Shown here in pieces: positions 19,747-29,297 of a DNA stretch of 64,000 bases. Origin of the DNA: Clostridium novyi NT (lineage in GTDB: Bacteria; Bacillota; Clostridia; Clostridiales; Clostridiaceae). A program made the translations under genes and the position numbers. Numbering within the stretch: the stretch's first letter is position 1; the number at the start of each line of letters is the position of its first letter. The notes under the pieces were generated by a model. That model was given only the letters and a program-made list of their open reading frames with translations. It was not told where the DNA came from and searched no databases. The DNA lies in assembly GCF_000014125.1 (NCBI RefSeq), contig NC_008593.1:682001-746000 (forward strand), written 5' to 3'.

Positions 19747-20416
19747 CATAATAGAACTTAAAAATATAAATAAAACATATGGAAAAAGAGTAAAAACTAA
19801 AGTGCTAAAGAATATTAACCTATCAATAGAAGAAGGATCATTTAACTCAATTATAGGGGCCTCTGGTAGTGGAAAAACTACACTTTTAAATCTAATAGGA
19901 ACTTTAGACAAGCCATCTAGTGGAGAAATATATATAGATGGAAAAATTATTAATAAGGTAGGTAGAAGAACTTTATCTAAAATGAGAAATGAAACCATAG
20001 GATTTGTATTTCAATTTCATTATCTTCTTCCAGAGTTTAATGTAATAGAAAATGTATTAATGCCAGGTAGAATTAAAAGCTTTTTTATAGGAAAGAAAAA
20101 AAGGCAAAGAGCAGAAAGTCTTTTAGAAATGGTAGGACTATTAGAACTAAAAAAGAAAAAAGTGTATGACCTATCAGGAGGGCAACAACAAAGAGTAGCA
20201 ATTGCAAGGGCATTAATGAATAATCCAAAAATAATTTTAGCAGATGAACCAACAGGAAACCTAGATTCAAAATCATCACAAGAAATTTACAATTTATTTA
20301 GAAAAATAAACAAAGAATTCAATACTACTTTTGTAATAATTACTCATGATGAGAGAATAGCAGAAAAAACAGATAAAATTATAAAAATACAAGATGGAAC
20401 AATAAAATTTTTGTGA
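19739..20416 (+). CDS. ABC transporter ATP-binding protein, LolD/MacB type
   Basis: 225 residues. Walker A is GASGSGKTT, the signature is LSGGQQQRVAIARAL, Walker B is ILADEPTGNLDS and the H-loop is VIITHDE. The start overlaps the permease stop, a sign of translational coupling. It powers the preceding permease. Confidence 0.93.
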   Translation: MANIIELKNINKTYGKRVKTKVLKNINLSIEEGSFNSIIGASGSGKTTLLNLIGTLDKPSSGEIYIDGKIINKVGRRTLSKMRNETIGFVFQFHYLLPEFNVIENVLMPGRIKSFFIGKKKRQRAESLLEMVGLLELKKKKVYDLSGGQQQRVAIARALMNNPKIILADEPTGNLDSKSSQEIYNLFRKINKEFNTTFVIITHDERIAEKTDKIIKIQDGTIKFL

Positions 20417-20452
20417 TATAATGTTACATATAATTCTTAGGGAGGTATAAAG

Positions 20453-21181
20453 ATGAAAACAAAAAATAAATTTCTTATAATGTTATTATTTTCATTAATA
20501 TTCATGTGTAATGGAAAAGCATTTGCAAGTGATAACTCAATAAAACAAATTGATGCACCTAAAAATCCAGTAGCAATAGATAAAAAGTGGAAAATAAATT
20601 TTTCTAAGCAATTAGATAAAGCAGCGTTAACAAAAGATGCTATAAAAGTTTTAGATAAGAACGGACAAGCAATAGATATAAACTTAATATTAAGTGGTGA
20701 TGAAAAATCCGTTGAAGTAGTTCTAGCAAAATCAAAGTATACAAAAGGGGAAACATATTCAATTGTAATTACAAATAAAATAAAAGATAAAACAAATAAA
20801 CCATTAAAACAAGAAACTAGAATGAGTTTTACAATAGAAAATGGTACAACAACTGGAGGTTCAGGTTCAAGCAGTTCTACTACAACTTCTGAAAATAAAG
20901 AAAGCACTGCAAATATAAATCCATCTATTAAGAAAGCACGTGAAGGTTTGGTTAAAATAAAACCATTATTAAAAACTGAAAATGAAAAACAGTTAGTAGA
21001 TTATTTAATAAATACAATTGATGAAAGAGTGAAAAATCCATCATACAAAATTAATAGTGATGATGTAAAGAAAAGATATAGAAGTCTTTCATCAATAGAA
21101 CAACAAGAATTCAAAAATCTTATTGAGTCAACATTTACTATTGGAGAATTAATGGATATAAGAGAAGCGTTAGGAGTTTAA
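20453..21181 (+). CDS. Exported protein with SbsA-type Ig domain and C-terminal helical domain
   Basis: 242 residues. A signal peptide (to about 25, ending GKAFA) is followed by an SbsA-Ig-like domain (about 30-125; KKWKINFSKQLD, KGETYSIVITNKI). A Gly/Ser/Thr linker and an alpha-helical domain (about 155-242) complete it. The Ig domain resembles that of the glycosidase at 4397. The C-terminal domain resembles the end of the protein at 39313 (shared FKN and DIREALG/EIKHRLG pattern). GGGAGG precedes the ATG, and only 36 bases separate it from the ABC ATPase. Function unknown; probably envelope-associated. Confidence 0.7.
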   Translation: MKTKNKFLIMLLFSLIFMCNGKAFASDNSIKQIDAPKNPVAIDKKWKINFSKQLDKAALTKDAIKVLDKNGQAIDINLILSGDEKSVEVVLAKSKYTKGETYSIVITNKIKDKTNKPLKQETRMSFTIENGTTTGGSGSSSSTTTSENKESTANINPSIKKAREGLVKIKPLLKTENEKQLVDYLINTIDERVKNPSYKINSDDVKKRYRSLSSIEQQEFKNLIESTFTIGELMDIREALGV

Positions 21182-21195
21182 ATATTATTAAAAGT

Positions 21196-21232
21196 AAGAC
21201 TAGTAGAAAGAAAGATCTATTAGTCTTTATTT
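21196..21232 (+). terminator. Terminator before the polysaccharide locus
   Basis: A 12-bp stem with one wobble pair (21196-21207 with 21216-21227), followed by a T-rich stretch. It separates the ABC/Ig-like genes from the Wzx/Wzy locus. Confidence 0.85.
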
Positions 21233-21466
21233 TTAATGTCTAATTGGTAAAATATTCTAACATGACAAATTACGTATATTTATAAAGTTATGGTAAAAAT
21301 AATCGAAATAAGCTAATATAGCATAAATATTCCTAAGATATAATTTACAATAAGGGATATATATAATATAATTAGTAAATAGAAGAATGATTACCATGGA
21401 ATTAATAGGTGAAAAATGTTATAATTTACATATATAATTCCAGTTAACTAGAATGGAGGAAGCATA

Positions 21467-22156
21467 ATGGAAGACGAAATAACATTAGATTTGCGTGATC
21501 TTTTTTTTGTTTTAAGAAAAAGATTTAAATTAATAGTATCCATTACTTTAATAGCAACAATATTATCAGGTATTATAAGTTTTTTTGTAATACATCCTAC
21601 ATATGAGGCAACATTAAGTGTTTTTATAGGAAAAAATGAAAATGAACAAAGTCAAAAGATATCATATAATGAATCAGATATTATGATGTATCAAAGACTT
21701 GTAAAGACTTATGCAACCATTGCTAAAACAAATGACGTTTTAGAACAGGTAATTGAAAAATTAAATTTAGATGTTACAACAAAAGAGCTAGATAAAATGA
21801 TAGAAGTAACACCTCAACAGGATACTCAAATAATGGACATAAAAGTTCAAAGTAAAGATCCAGAAAAAGCAAGAAAAATTGCTGAAACTCTTACACCTAT
21901 CTTTATACAAAAATCTAAAATTACAATACCAAATGGAAATGTTCAAATATTGGACAAGGTTCAAGTTCCAGAAAAACCTGTAAAACCGCATAAAGCTTTA
22001 AATGTAGCAATAGCCTTTTTCTTAGGACTTATGGTATCTATAGGGCTAGTTTTTGTACTTGAGTATATGGACAATACAATTAAAACACAGGAAGATGTAG
22101 AAAAGTGTTTGGATATTCCGGTACTTGGAACAATACCAAATCATTTATCAGAATAG
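21467..22156 (+). CDS. Polysaccharide chain-length regulator and kinase activator, CpsC/YveK type (Wzz)
   Basis: 229 residues with two transmembrane helices (about 20-42 and 178-200) around an extracellular Wzz domain. The C-terminal cytoplasmic stretch (LEYMDNTIKTQEDVEK) is the usual end of kinase-activating CpsC-like proteins. GGAGG precedes the ATG. The tyrosine kinase gene follows 16 bases later and the phosphatase after that, the classical CpsC-CpsD-CpsB triad. It is the first gene of the polymer locus. Confidence 0.9.
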   Translation: MEDEITLDLRDLFFVLRKRFKLIVSITLIATILSGIISFFVIHPTYEATLSVFIGKNENEQSQKISYNESDIMMYQRLVKTYATIAKTNDVLEQVIEKLNLDVTTKELDKMIEVTPQQDTQIMDIKVQSKDPEKARKIAETLTPIFIQKSKITIPNGNVQILDKVQVPEKPVKPHKALNVAIAFFLGLMVSIGLVFVLEYMDNTIKTQEDVEKCLDIPVLGTIPNHLSE

Positions 22157-22172
22157 AGAGAGGAGTTTTTTC

Positions 22173-22877
22173 ATGCTTATTGTAGAAAAAGAACCTAAGT
22201 CCATTGCAGCAGAAGCATATAGAACTTTAAGGACTAATATACAGTATTCTTCATTTGATAAGGAATTAAAAACAATAATAGTAACAAGCTCAGGACCTTC
22301 AGAAGGAAAGTCTACAACATCAGGTAATTTAGCTTTGTCTATGGCTCAATCAGATAGAAAAGTATTATTAATAGATTGCGATCTTAGAAAACCTACAGTA
22401 CATAAAAAGTTTCATATATCCAATGAAAAAGGATTGTCTAATTATTTAGTTGGAGAGGTCCCTTTTGAAGAAGTAGTAGTTAATTATAATGAAAATTTAT
22501 ATTTGCTTCCGGCAGGAACTATTCCTCCTAATCCAGCAGAAATGGTAGCATCTAAGAAAATGAAAAAATTCTTGGAATCTTTAAAAGAAAATTTTGATTA
22601 CATTGTTATAGATACGCCACCAGTAATTGCTGTTACAGATGCACAAATATTATCCACAATAGTAGATGGTGTACTTCTTGTAGCTGCTTCAGGACAAGCT
22701 GAAAAGGAAGCTGCTATAAGAGCAAAGGAACTTTTATTAAAAGTAAAAGCAAATATATTAGGGGTAGTACTAACTAAGGTCCCTTTAAATGAAGGAAAAG
22801 GATATGGGTATAGTTATTATTACTATTACGGAGATGAAGATGAAAAGAGCAAGAAAAGGAGAAAAAGTAAAAAATGA
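22173..22877 (+). CDS. Bacterial tyrosine kinase, CpsD/YwqD type
   Basis: I start at ATG 22173, which has AGGAG 7 bases upstream; an earlier in-frame ATG at 22125 lies inside the Wzz gene without such a site. The product is about 234 residues. The Walker A motif is GPSEGKST, Walker A' is LLIDCDLRKPT and Walker B is YIVIDTPPV. The C-terminal tail has a tyrosine cluster (YGYSYYYYYG) that is the expected autophosphorylation site. BY-kinases cycle between phosphorylated and free forms to control polymer length and export together with the Wzz partner. Confidence 0.93.
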   Translation: MLIVEKEPKSIAAEAYRTLRTNIQYSSFDKELKTIIVTSSGPSEGKSTTSGNLALSMAQSDRKVLLIDCDLRKPTVHKKFHISNEKGLSNYLVGEVPFEEVVVNYNENLYLLPAGTIPPNPAEMVASKKMKKFLESLKENFDYIVIDTPPVIAVTDAQILSTIVDGVLLVAASGQAEKEAAIRAKELLLKVKANILGVVLTKVPLNEGKGYGYSYYYYYGDEDEKSKKRRKSKK

Positions 22878-23644
22878 TAGATATTCATTGTCATATACTT
22901 CCTGGTATTGATGATGGATCAAAGGATATAGATATTTCTCTTGAAATGCTTAGAATAGCGGAGGAGGATGGGATTAGTAAAATAGTCGCGACTCCTCATT
23001 TTTATAGAGGACACTACGAAAATGAATATCAGGATGTAATTAAAAGTGTAGAAGAATTAAATAAATTGGCTAGTAAAAATAATATTGATGTAGAAGTATT
23101 GCCTGGGCAAGAAATATATTTAGATAAATATACTCTAAAGTATTACAAAGAGAAAAAATTAAAAGGGCTTAATGATACTAAATATATGTTAATTGAATTT
23201 TCAATGATGGATTATCCTAAAGATGCATTAGACATAATATATGAATTAAAACTACAAGGGATAAAACCAATAATAGCTCATCCTGAAAGATACATATATG
23301 TACAGGATGATTTAACTATACTAAATGACTTTATAAATGAACAATGTTATTTTCAACTAAATTCAGGAAGTATAACAGGAGTCTTTGGAAAGAAGGTACA
23401 AAAAACTTCCATGAAGCTCATTGAATATGGAGTTTGTGACTTTGTTGCATCAGATGCTCATACTTTAGGGCGAAGATCACCAAAATTAAAAGAAGCTTTA
23501 ATGATTATACATAATAAAAATAAAAGTCTTTATGAAAAAATAATTGAAAATAATTGTGAAATATTAAATGATAAGGAAATATGTTATACAAATAAGAAAA
23601 TTAAAGTAAAACGAGGATTTTTAGGGATTTTTAAGAGAAGATAA
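22874..23644 (+). CDS. PHP-type tyrosine-protein phosphatase, CpsB/YwqE type
   Basis: 256 residues. Metal-binding motifs of the PHP fold are visible: MIDIHCHILPGIDDGS at the start, ATPHFYRG, IIAHPERY and SDAHTLGRRSP. It dephosphorylates the tyrosine tail of the preceding kinase, with which it overlaps by 4 bases (ATGA). A short gap of about 90 bases then separates it from the initiating transferase. Confidence 0.93.
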   Translation: MIDIHCHILPGIDDGSKDIDISLEMLRIAEEDGISKIVATPHFYRGHYENEYQDVIKSVEELNKLASKNNIDVEVLPGQEIYLDKYTLKYYKEKKLKGLNDTKYMLIEFSMMDYPKDALDIIYELKLQGIKPIIAHPERYIYVQDDLTILNDFINEQCYFQLNSGSITGVFGKKVQKTSMKLIEYGVCDFVASDAHTLGRRSPKLKEALMIIHNKNKSLYEKIIENNCEILNDKEICYTNKKIKVKRGFLGIFKRR

Positions 23645-23737
23645 AAGATAAATGTATATATGTTACACAAATAATAAATTAGTGATACTATTATTTGTTA
23701 CAGGCGGAATTAACCAAAAGATGAAGGGAGGTATAGT

Positions 23738-24397
23738 GTGGAGGAATTAAATTTAAATAAGAAAATTAGAATTAAAAGTCAATTTAAAAAGAGTACTTCC
23801 TATTTTGTTATAAAAAAAATAATTGATATAGTTGGATCTTTATGTGGCATTGTTATTCTATCACCAATAATGATAATAACTGCAATAGCTATAAAATTGG
23901 ATTCAAAAGGACCTGTTTTTTTTTCACAAGAGCGTGTTGGTAAAAACGGTAAAATATTTAAAATGTATAAGTTTAGATCAATGATTATAAACGCAGAAGA
24001 AGTTTTATATAAACTTAAGGAAAAAAATGAAATGTCTGGTCCAATGTTTAAAATGAAAGATGATCCTAGAGTAACACGAGTAGGAAAATTCATAAGAAAA
24101 ACAAGTATAGATGAATTACCTCAACTTATAAATATATTAAAAGGAGAAATGTCGCTAGTAGGACCAAGACCTAATTTGCCGAGTGAAGTTGAACAGTTTA
24201 GCGATTATCAGAGATTAAAACTTCTAGCAAAACCGGGACTTACTTGTTATTGGCAAGTAAGTGGAAGAAATAATATTGATTTTGAGGAATGGATGGAACT
24301 TGATATTAAGTATATAAAAGAAAGAAGTACTTGGGTAGATATAAAACTTATATTTAAGACTGTGGGAGTACTTTTGGGAGATGAAAATGCTGCGTAG
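23738..24397 (+). CDS. Initiating sugar-phosphate transferase (polyprenyl-phosphate glycosyl-1-phosphate transferase)
   Basis: 219 residues; GTG start with GGGAGGT five bases upstream. One N-terminal membrane segment (IIDIVGSLCGIVILSPIMII) is followed by the catalytic domain with FFSQERVGKNGK, FKMYKFRSM, RKTSIDELPQL and LVGPRPNLPSEV, all diagnostic of the bacterial sugar transferase (PF02397) family. It loads the first sugar phosphate onto undecaprenyl phosphate. It has the short, PglC/WcaJ C-terminal form rather than the five-helix long form. The sugar cannot be told from sequence. Confidence 0.93.
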   Translation: MEELNLNKKIRIKSQFKKSTSYFVIKKIIDIVGSLCGIVILSPIMIITAIAIKLDSKGPVFFSQERVGKNGKIFKMYKFRSMIINAEEVLYKLKEKNEMSGPMFKMKDDPRVTRVGKFIRKTSIDELPQLINILKGEMSLVGPRPNLPSEVEQFSDYQRLKLLAKPGLTCYWQVSGRNNIDFEEWMELDIKYIKERSTWVDIKLIFKTVGVLLGDENAA

Positions 24398-24409
24398 GAA
24401 GGTGAGAGT

Positions 24410-25567
24410 ATGAAGAAAATAAAGATAATAACTATATTTGGAACAAGACCAGAGGCTATAAAAATGGCTCCCTTAGTTAAAAAATTAGAAAAATGTGAAT
24501 ACATAGATTCAAAGGTGTGTGTAACAGCGCAACATAGAGAAATGCTTGATCAAGTTTTGAATTTATTTAATATAAAACCTGAGTATGACTTAGATATTAT
24601 GAAAGAAAGACAGTCATTAACAGGGGTAACTTCTAGGGTACTTAAAGGGTTAGAAGAAGTGTTTATAGAAGAAAAGCCGGATATGATCTTGGTTCATGGA
24701 GATACAACTACAACATTTGCAGGAGCATTAGCTGCTTTTTATCAAAAAATAAAAGTAGGACATGTTGAAGCCGGACTCCGTACCTTTGATAAATATTTTC
24801 CATATCCAGAAGAGATGAATAGAAAGTTAACGGGGTCTATTGCAGACATTCATTTTGCACCTACTAATCAATCAAAACAAAATTTATTAAAAGAAGGAAT
24901 AGATGAAAAATTAATATATATAACAGGAAATACAGTTATTGATGCTATGAATACTACAGTTGAAAAAAACTATAGGTTTAAGACAGAAGAACTTAATAAT
25001 ATAGATTATAAAAATAAAAAAGTAATAATGGTAACTGCACATAGAAGAGAAAATTGGGGTGAAGGCATAGAAAATATATGTAAATCACTTAAATACATAG
25101 TTGAAAATAATAAAAATGTAGAAATAGTTTATTTAGTACATTTAAACCCAGTTGTAAAAGATGGTGTAGAAAAACATCTAAAAGGAATAGAAAGAGTGCA
25201 TTTATTACCTCCACAAGATACAAAGGAAACTCATAATCTAATGAATAAGTGTTATATGGTTATGACTGATTCTGGGGGACTTCAAGAAGAAGCACCACAT
25301 TTGGGAAAACCTGTTTTAGTGTTAAGAGATGTAACAGAAAGACCGGAAGCTGTAAAAATGGGTACTGTAAAGTTAGTGGGAACAAACTTTAATAGTATAA
25401 TTGATAGTGCTGAAATTTTAATAAATAATGCAGAAGTTTATAAAAAAATGAGTGAAGCTGTTAATCCATATGGAGATGGGAAAGCTTCAGATAGAATAGT
25501 TCAAGCTATACTATGTTATTTTAACTTAAATAATATTGATAAATTAGAAGAATTTTTATTAAGTTAA
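24410..25567 (+). CDS. wecB: UDP-N-acetylglucosamine 2-epimerase (non-hydrolysing)
   Basis: 385 residues. Family motifs: FGTRPEAIKMAPLVKKL at the start, LVHGDTTTTFAGALAAF, HVEAGLRTF, ENWGEGIENI and DSGGLQEEAPHLGKPVLVLR. It converts UDP-GlcNAc to UDP-ManNAc. With the dehydrogenase that follows 26 bases later it should give UDP-ManNAcA, so the surface polymer probably carries an acidic amino sugar. Confidence 0.94.
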   Translation: MKKIKIITIFGTRPEAIKMAPLVKKLEKCEYIDSKVCVTAQHREMLDQVLNLFNIKPEYDLDIMKERQSLTGVTSRVLKGLEEVFIEEKPDMILVHGDTTTTFAGALAAFYQKIKVGHVEAGLRTFDKYFPYPEEMNRKLTGSIADIHFAPTNQSKQNLLKEGIDEKLIYITGNTVIDAMNTTVEKNYRFKTEELNNIDYKNKKVIMVTAHRRENWGEGIENICKSLKYIVENNKNVEIVYLVHLNPVVKDGVEKHLKGIERVHLLPPQDTKETHNLMNKCYMVMTDSGGLQEEAPHLGKPVLVLRDVTERPEAVKMGTVKLVGTNFNSIIDSAEILINNAEVYKKMSEAVNPYGDGKASDRIVQAILCYFNLNNIDKLEEFLLS

Positions 25568-25593
25568 AATAAGGTGAAAAGAGGGGGAGAAAG

Positions 25594-26970
25594 ATGGAGT
25601 TATTTAAAAGTAAGAATACAAATATTGAAAAGATAAAGAGTTTAAATGAAAATATAAAAGAAAATTCTATTAATAAAAAAGTCTGTGTATTTGGACAGGG
25701 ATTTGTTGGATTACCCTTAGCATTGAGTTTTGCTTTAAGAGGGTGTAGTACTATAGGAGTTGATGTAGATGATATTCTTGTAGCTAATACAAATAAAGGG
25801 TTAACGCATCATACAGAAAAGTTTTATGATGTAACTATACAAGACATATTAAAAATACAATTAGAAGAAAAAAGATATAAGGCAACAACAGAGGCGGAAG
25901 AGGCAGTTAAAGAATGCAATAACATAATTGTAACTGTAGGTATTCCAATAAAAGATGGTAAATACATAATGGATTATTTAGAAGCTGCTTGTGTGTCTAT
26001 AGGAAAAAATTTAAAAAAGAAAGATTTGGTGATTATAAGAAGTACAGTTATACCGGGAACTACAGAAGATTTTGTACTTCCCATATTAGAAAAAGAATCG
26101 GGAATGAAGGCTGGAAGCGACTTTTATCTTGCTTATGCATCTGAAAGGATTGCAGAAGGAAATGCTTTTGATGAATTTGCAAATATGCCAACATTAGTTG
26201 CAGGCATAAATAAAGATAGTTTAGATAGGGCAACTGAGGTATTATCTATAGTTTGTAAAGCAGAAGTAGTGCCTGCTACTTGCATAAAAGCTGTTGAAAC
26301 GTCTAAAGTATTTGAAAATGTTCAAAGAGATGTAAATATTGCTATGTCTCAAGAATTTGCAAGATTTACAGAGGCTCTTGGCATAGATATATTTGAAGTT
26401 ATAAAACTTGCGAATACTCATAAAAGAGTTAATCTTTTAACTCCAGGGCCAGGAGTTGGAGGATACTGTATACCAAATGCTTATCATTATATTGCACCAA
26501 AAGCTAATGAATTGGCAGTTGATATGGATATATTAAATCTTTCAAGAGAAAAAAATGCACAACTTCCTGAGTTTATAGTTAATAAAACAGAGGAATTATT
26601 AAAAGATGTAAATAAAAATTTAAAAGGTTCTAAAATAGCAGTTTTAGGGTTAGCTATGAAGGATTATTCTAACGATGATAGAATAAGCCCACCAATTGAT
26701 ATATGTAAATTATTATTAGAAAGAGGAGCTAATGTTGAGGCCTTTGATCCAGTAGTTCCAACAAGTTATGATTTTAAAGTGGATACACAAGATGAAGCTT
26801 TAAAAGGTGCAGATGCAGTGCTTATATTAACAAAGCAACACGCAATAAACTTTAATTATTGTGAGCATATGTCAAACATTATGAAAGATAAACCAGTGTG
26901 TATTGATACTAAAGCAGTAATAAGTCAAGTTGAAGCTGAAAAATACGGAATTAGATGTTGGAGAATATAA
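25594..26970 (+). CDS. wecC: Nucleotide-sugar dehydrogenase, probably UDP-ManNAc dehydrogenase
   Basis: 458 residues. An NAD-binding Rossmann motif (VFGQGFVGLPLALSFALRG) at about residue 32 follows a short extra N-terminal leader. The catalytic Cys lies in GVGGYCIPNAYHY, and the C-terminal domain includes KIAVLGLAMKDYSNDD. The family oxidises C6 of UDP-hexoses in two steps. Pairing with the 2-epimerase upstream argues for UDP-ManNAc as substrate; UDP-GlcNAc or UDP-Glc remain possible. The context supports an acidic repeat unit. Confidence 0.88.
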   Translation: MELFKSKNTNIEKIKSLNENIKENSINKKVCVFGQGFVGLPLALSFALRGCSTIGVDVDDILVANTNKGLTHHTEKFYDVTIQDILKIQLEEKRYKATTEAEEAVKECNNIIVTVGIPIKDGKYIMDYLEAACVSIGKNLKKKDLVIIRSTVIPGTTEDFVLPILEKESGMKAGSDFYLAYASERIAEGNAFDEFANMPTLVAGINKDSLDRATEVLSIVCKAEVVPATCIKAVETSKVFENVQRDVNIAMSQEFARFTEALGIDIFEVIKLANTHKRVNLLTPGPGVGGYCIPNAYHYIAPKANELAVDMDILNLSREKNAQLPEFIVNKTEELLKDVNKNLKGSKIAVLGLAMKDYSNDDRISPPIDICKLLLERGANVEAFDPVVPTSYDFKVDTQDEALKGADAVLILTKQHAINFNYCEHMSNIMKDKPVCIDTKAVISQVEAEKYGIRCWRI

Positions 26971-26982
26971 GAGAGGTATATA

Positions 26983-28080
26983 ATGAAGATAGTACATGTT
27001 GTAGAAGCTTTTGGAGGTGGGGTTTATTCTTTTTTAACTGAATTATGTAATGCACTATGTGATAAAAATGGATATGAAATAGTTGTAGTATATTCTGTGA
27101 GAGAACAAACTCCTAAAAACTTTAAAAAAGATTTTAGTAAAAAAGTGAAATTTGTACATGTAGATATGTGCAGAGGATTAAATCCTTATAAAAACATAAG
27201 ATCTTTATTTAAATTAAAAAAAGTATTAGATATTGAAAATCCAGATATAATACATCTACATTCTTCAAAAGCTGGTTTTTTAGGAAGAATAGCAAGTTAT
27301 ATGAATAGATTTAATATGAATAAAGTGTTTTACAATCCACATGGATTTTCATTTTTACAACAGAACGAGTCTAAATTTAAAAGAAAGGTATTTTTAGCAT
27401 TAGAAAAATATGCTTCTAGATTTGGAGGAAGTATTGTTGGATGTTCTAAAGGTGAATATGAGGAAGCACTAAAAATACAAGAAAATTGTATAAATATAAA
27501 CAATGGAATAAATACAAAGAAAATAGATGAAATATTAAAATCCATAGATAAAAAGAAAGGTTTAAAAGAAAGTATTACTATAGGTACCATAGGAAGGATA
27601 TGTTATCAAAAAAATCCTCAACAATTTAATCAAATAGCTGAAAAGTTTCCAAAGTATAATTTTGTATGGATAGGAGATGGAGAATTAAAAAATAAATTAA
27701 CATCTTCTAATATACAGGTTACTGGATGGATGGAAAGAAAAAAAGTCATAGAAAAGCTACTAGATTTAGATATATATATAATGACTTCGTTGTGGGAGGG
27801 ATTGCCAATATCATTATTAGAAGCTATGTATTTAGAAAAACCAGTAATTGTTTCAGATGTAATAGGAAATAGAGATGTTATAGAAAGTAATGAAAATGGA
27901 TATGTTTGCAGTGGAGTAGATGAGTTTATAAAAAAAATAAAGATATTAATTGAAGAAGATTCAAAAAGAGAAGAAATTGGGAAAAGTGCAAGACAAAGTA
28001 TTTGTAAGTTTTATAATGAAAAAATTATGTTACAAGAATATAAAAAATTATATATGAGTTTAGAAAGTATTGGTGATTAG
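26983..28080 (+). CDS. Family 4 glycosyltransferase
   Basis: 365 residues. GT-B fold with an N-terminal domain starting MKIVHVVEAFGGGVYSF and a C-terminal nucleotide-sugar domain. The EX7E motif is readable in EGLPISLLEA, followed by MYLEKPVIVSDV. No membrane segment, so it acts at the inner membrane face on the lipid-linked repeat unit. Donor and linkage are unknown. Confidence 0.9.
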   Translation: MKIVHVVEAFGGGVYSFLTELCNALCDKNGYEIVVVYSVREQTPKNFKKDFSKKVKFVHVDMCRGLNPYKNIRSLFKLKKVLDIENPDIIHLHSSKAGFLGRIASYMNRFNMNKVFYNPHGFSFLQQNESKFKRKVFLALEKYASRFGGSIVGCSKGEYEEALKIQENCININNGINTKKIDEILKSIDKKKGLKESITIGTIGRICYQKNPQQFNQIAEKFPKYNFVWIGDGELKNKLTSSNIQVTGWMERKKVIEKLLDLDIYIMTSLWEGLPISLLEAMYLEKPVIVSDVIGNRDVIESNENGYVCSGVDEFIKKIKILIEEDSKREEIGKSARQSICKFYNEKIMLQEYKKLYMSLESIGD

Positions 28081-28081
28081 T

Positions 28082-29281
28082 TTGAAATACTTATTATTTA
28101 CATGTAGAAATATTTTTAGTTCTACGGGAGAATATAGTTTAATACATAGACGAGCTATGGCAACTTTTAAAGTTTATAAAAAAAAGATGGATGTTATTGC
28201 CTTCCAAACAGAAAATAGGGTTTCTCATTATGATGAAGGATTGTTTAATTATGAATGTTTTAATAAAAAAATTTTTTTGAATTATAAATTGGGCAATATT
28301 ATAAAAAGATTCTTTAGCGTTAAAAAGGAGCTGATTAATTACTTAAAAGATGAGAAACCAACAACTATAATAGTATCGGGATATTTTATAGGCTTATTTC
28401 ACAATGTTTTAAAAAGATACATAAAACGAAATAAGTGTAAAATAATTTATGATATGCATGGATGTGTTGAGGAGGCAATAGAATATGTACATCCTAGAAT
28501 AAAAGTCAAATTCTTGTCAAAAATATATTATTTATTTACTAAGCATCAAGAAAAAAAGCTATTATCAATAAGTAACGGAATATTTATAGTTTCACATGAG
28601 ATGGAAAAGTATGTAAAAATTAAATATCCTAATATAGCAAATAAATTACAATTTTATTATGTTCCATGTGGAATAGATTCTATTTTTAGAAGTGTAGATG
28701 AAAGATTAAATTCTAGAATCAAATGGAGAAAAAAACTTAGTTTAAATAATGATGAAACTGTATTTGTTTATTCAGGTGGAATGTCAAAGTGGCAAAAGAT
28801 TAACGAGATAATAAACTTATATAATAAATTAAGTAAAGATATACCTAATAGTAGGCTATGTATATTTACAGGTGAAGTAGAAAAGGTAAATAATATTGTT
28901 GATCCATTATATAAAGATAAGTATATAATTAAAAGTTTAAAATCTAAAGATGTTATCAATGCTTTAACTGCATGTGATTTTGGAATAATTTTGAGGGATG
29001 ATAATCTTACTAATAATGTAGCATTTCCTAATAAGGTAAGTGAATATATAGAAGCGGGGTTAAATATTATAATATCGGAATCATTAAGAACACCAAAGGA
29101 GATAGTTACTAAATACAACCTAGGTATAGGTATAAAAAATGATTTAAACATAGATAATTTGCAAAGAATGATTAAATGTAGAAAAGATAGTTTAGTGTAT
29201 ATTTACGAGTTATGCAATGAGGTTGTAGAGCAAGAATTAAAGTATGAAAAGTTGATTTGTAAAAGAAATATATTTAATTAA
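28082..29281 (+). CDS. Putative glycosyltransferase (GT4-like)
   Basis: I place the start at TTG 28082, just after the upstream stop, with a GGTGAT upstream; TTG 28070 and GTG 28073 are alternatives inside the previous gene. The product is about 399 residues. It begins LKYLLFTCRNIFSSTGEYS and contains GIILRDDNLTNNVAFPNKV and EYIEAGLNIIISE, the usual C-terminal layout of GT4-like enzymes. The classical EX7E is not obvious. Donor sugar unknown. Confidence 0.75.
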   Translation: MKYLLFTCRNIFSSTGEYSLIHRRAMATFKVYKKKMDVIAFQTENRVSHYDEGLFNYECFNKKIFLNYKLGNIIKRFFSVKKELINYLKDEKPTTIIVSGYFIGLFHNVLKRYIKRNKCKIIYDMHGCVEEAIEYVHPRIKVKFLSKIYYLFTKHQEKKLLSISNGIFIVSHEMEKYVKIKYPNIANKLQFYYVPCGIDSIFRSVDERLNSRIKWRKKLSLNNDETVFVYSGGMSKWQKINEIINLYNKLSKDIPNSRLCIFTGEVEKVNNIVDPLYKDKYIIKSLKSKDVINALTACDFGIILRDDNLTNNVAFPNKVSEYIEAGLNIIISESLRTPKEIVTKYNLGIGIKNDLNIDNLQRMIKCRKDSLVYIYELCNEVVEQELKYEKLICKRNIFN

Positions 29282-29297
29282 AGGATCGTGATACTTG

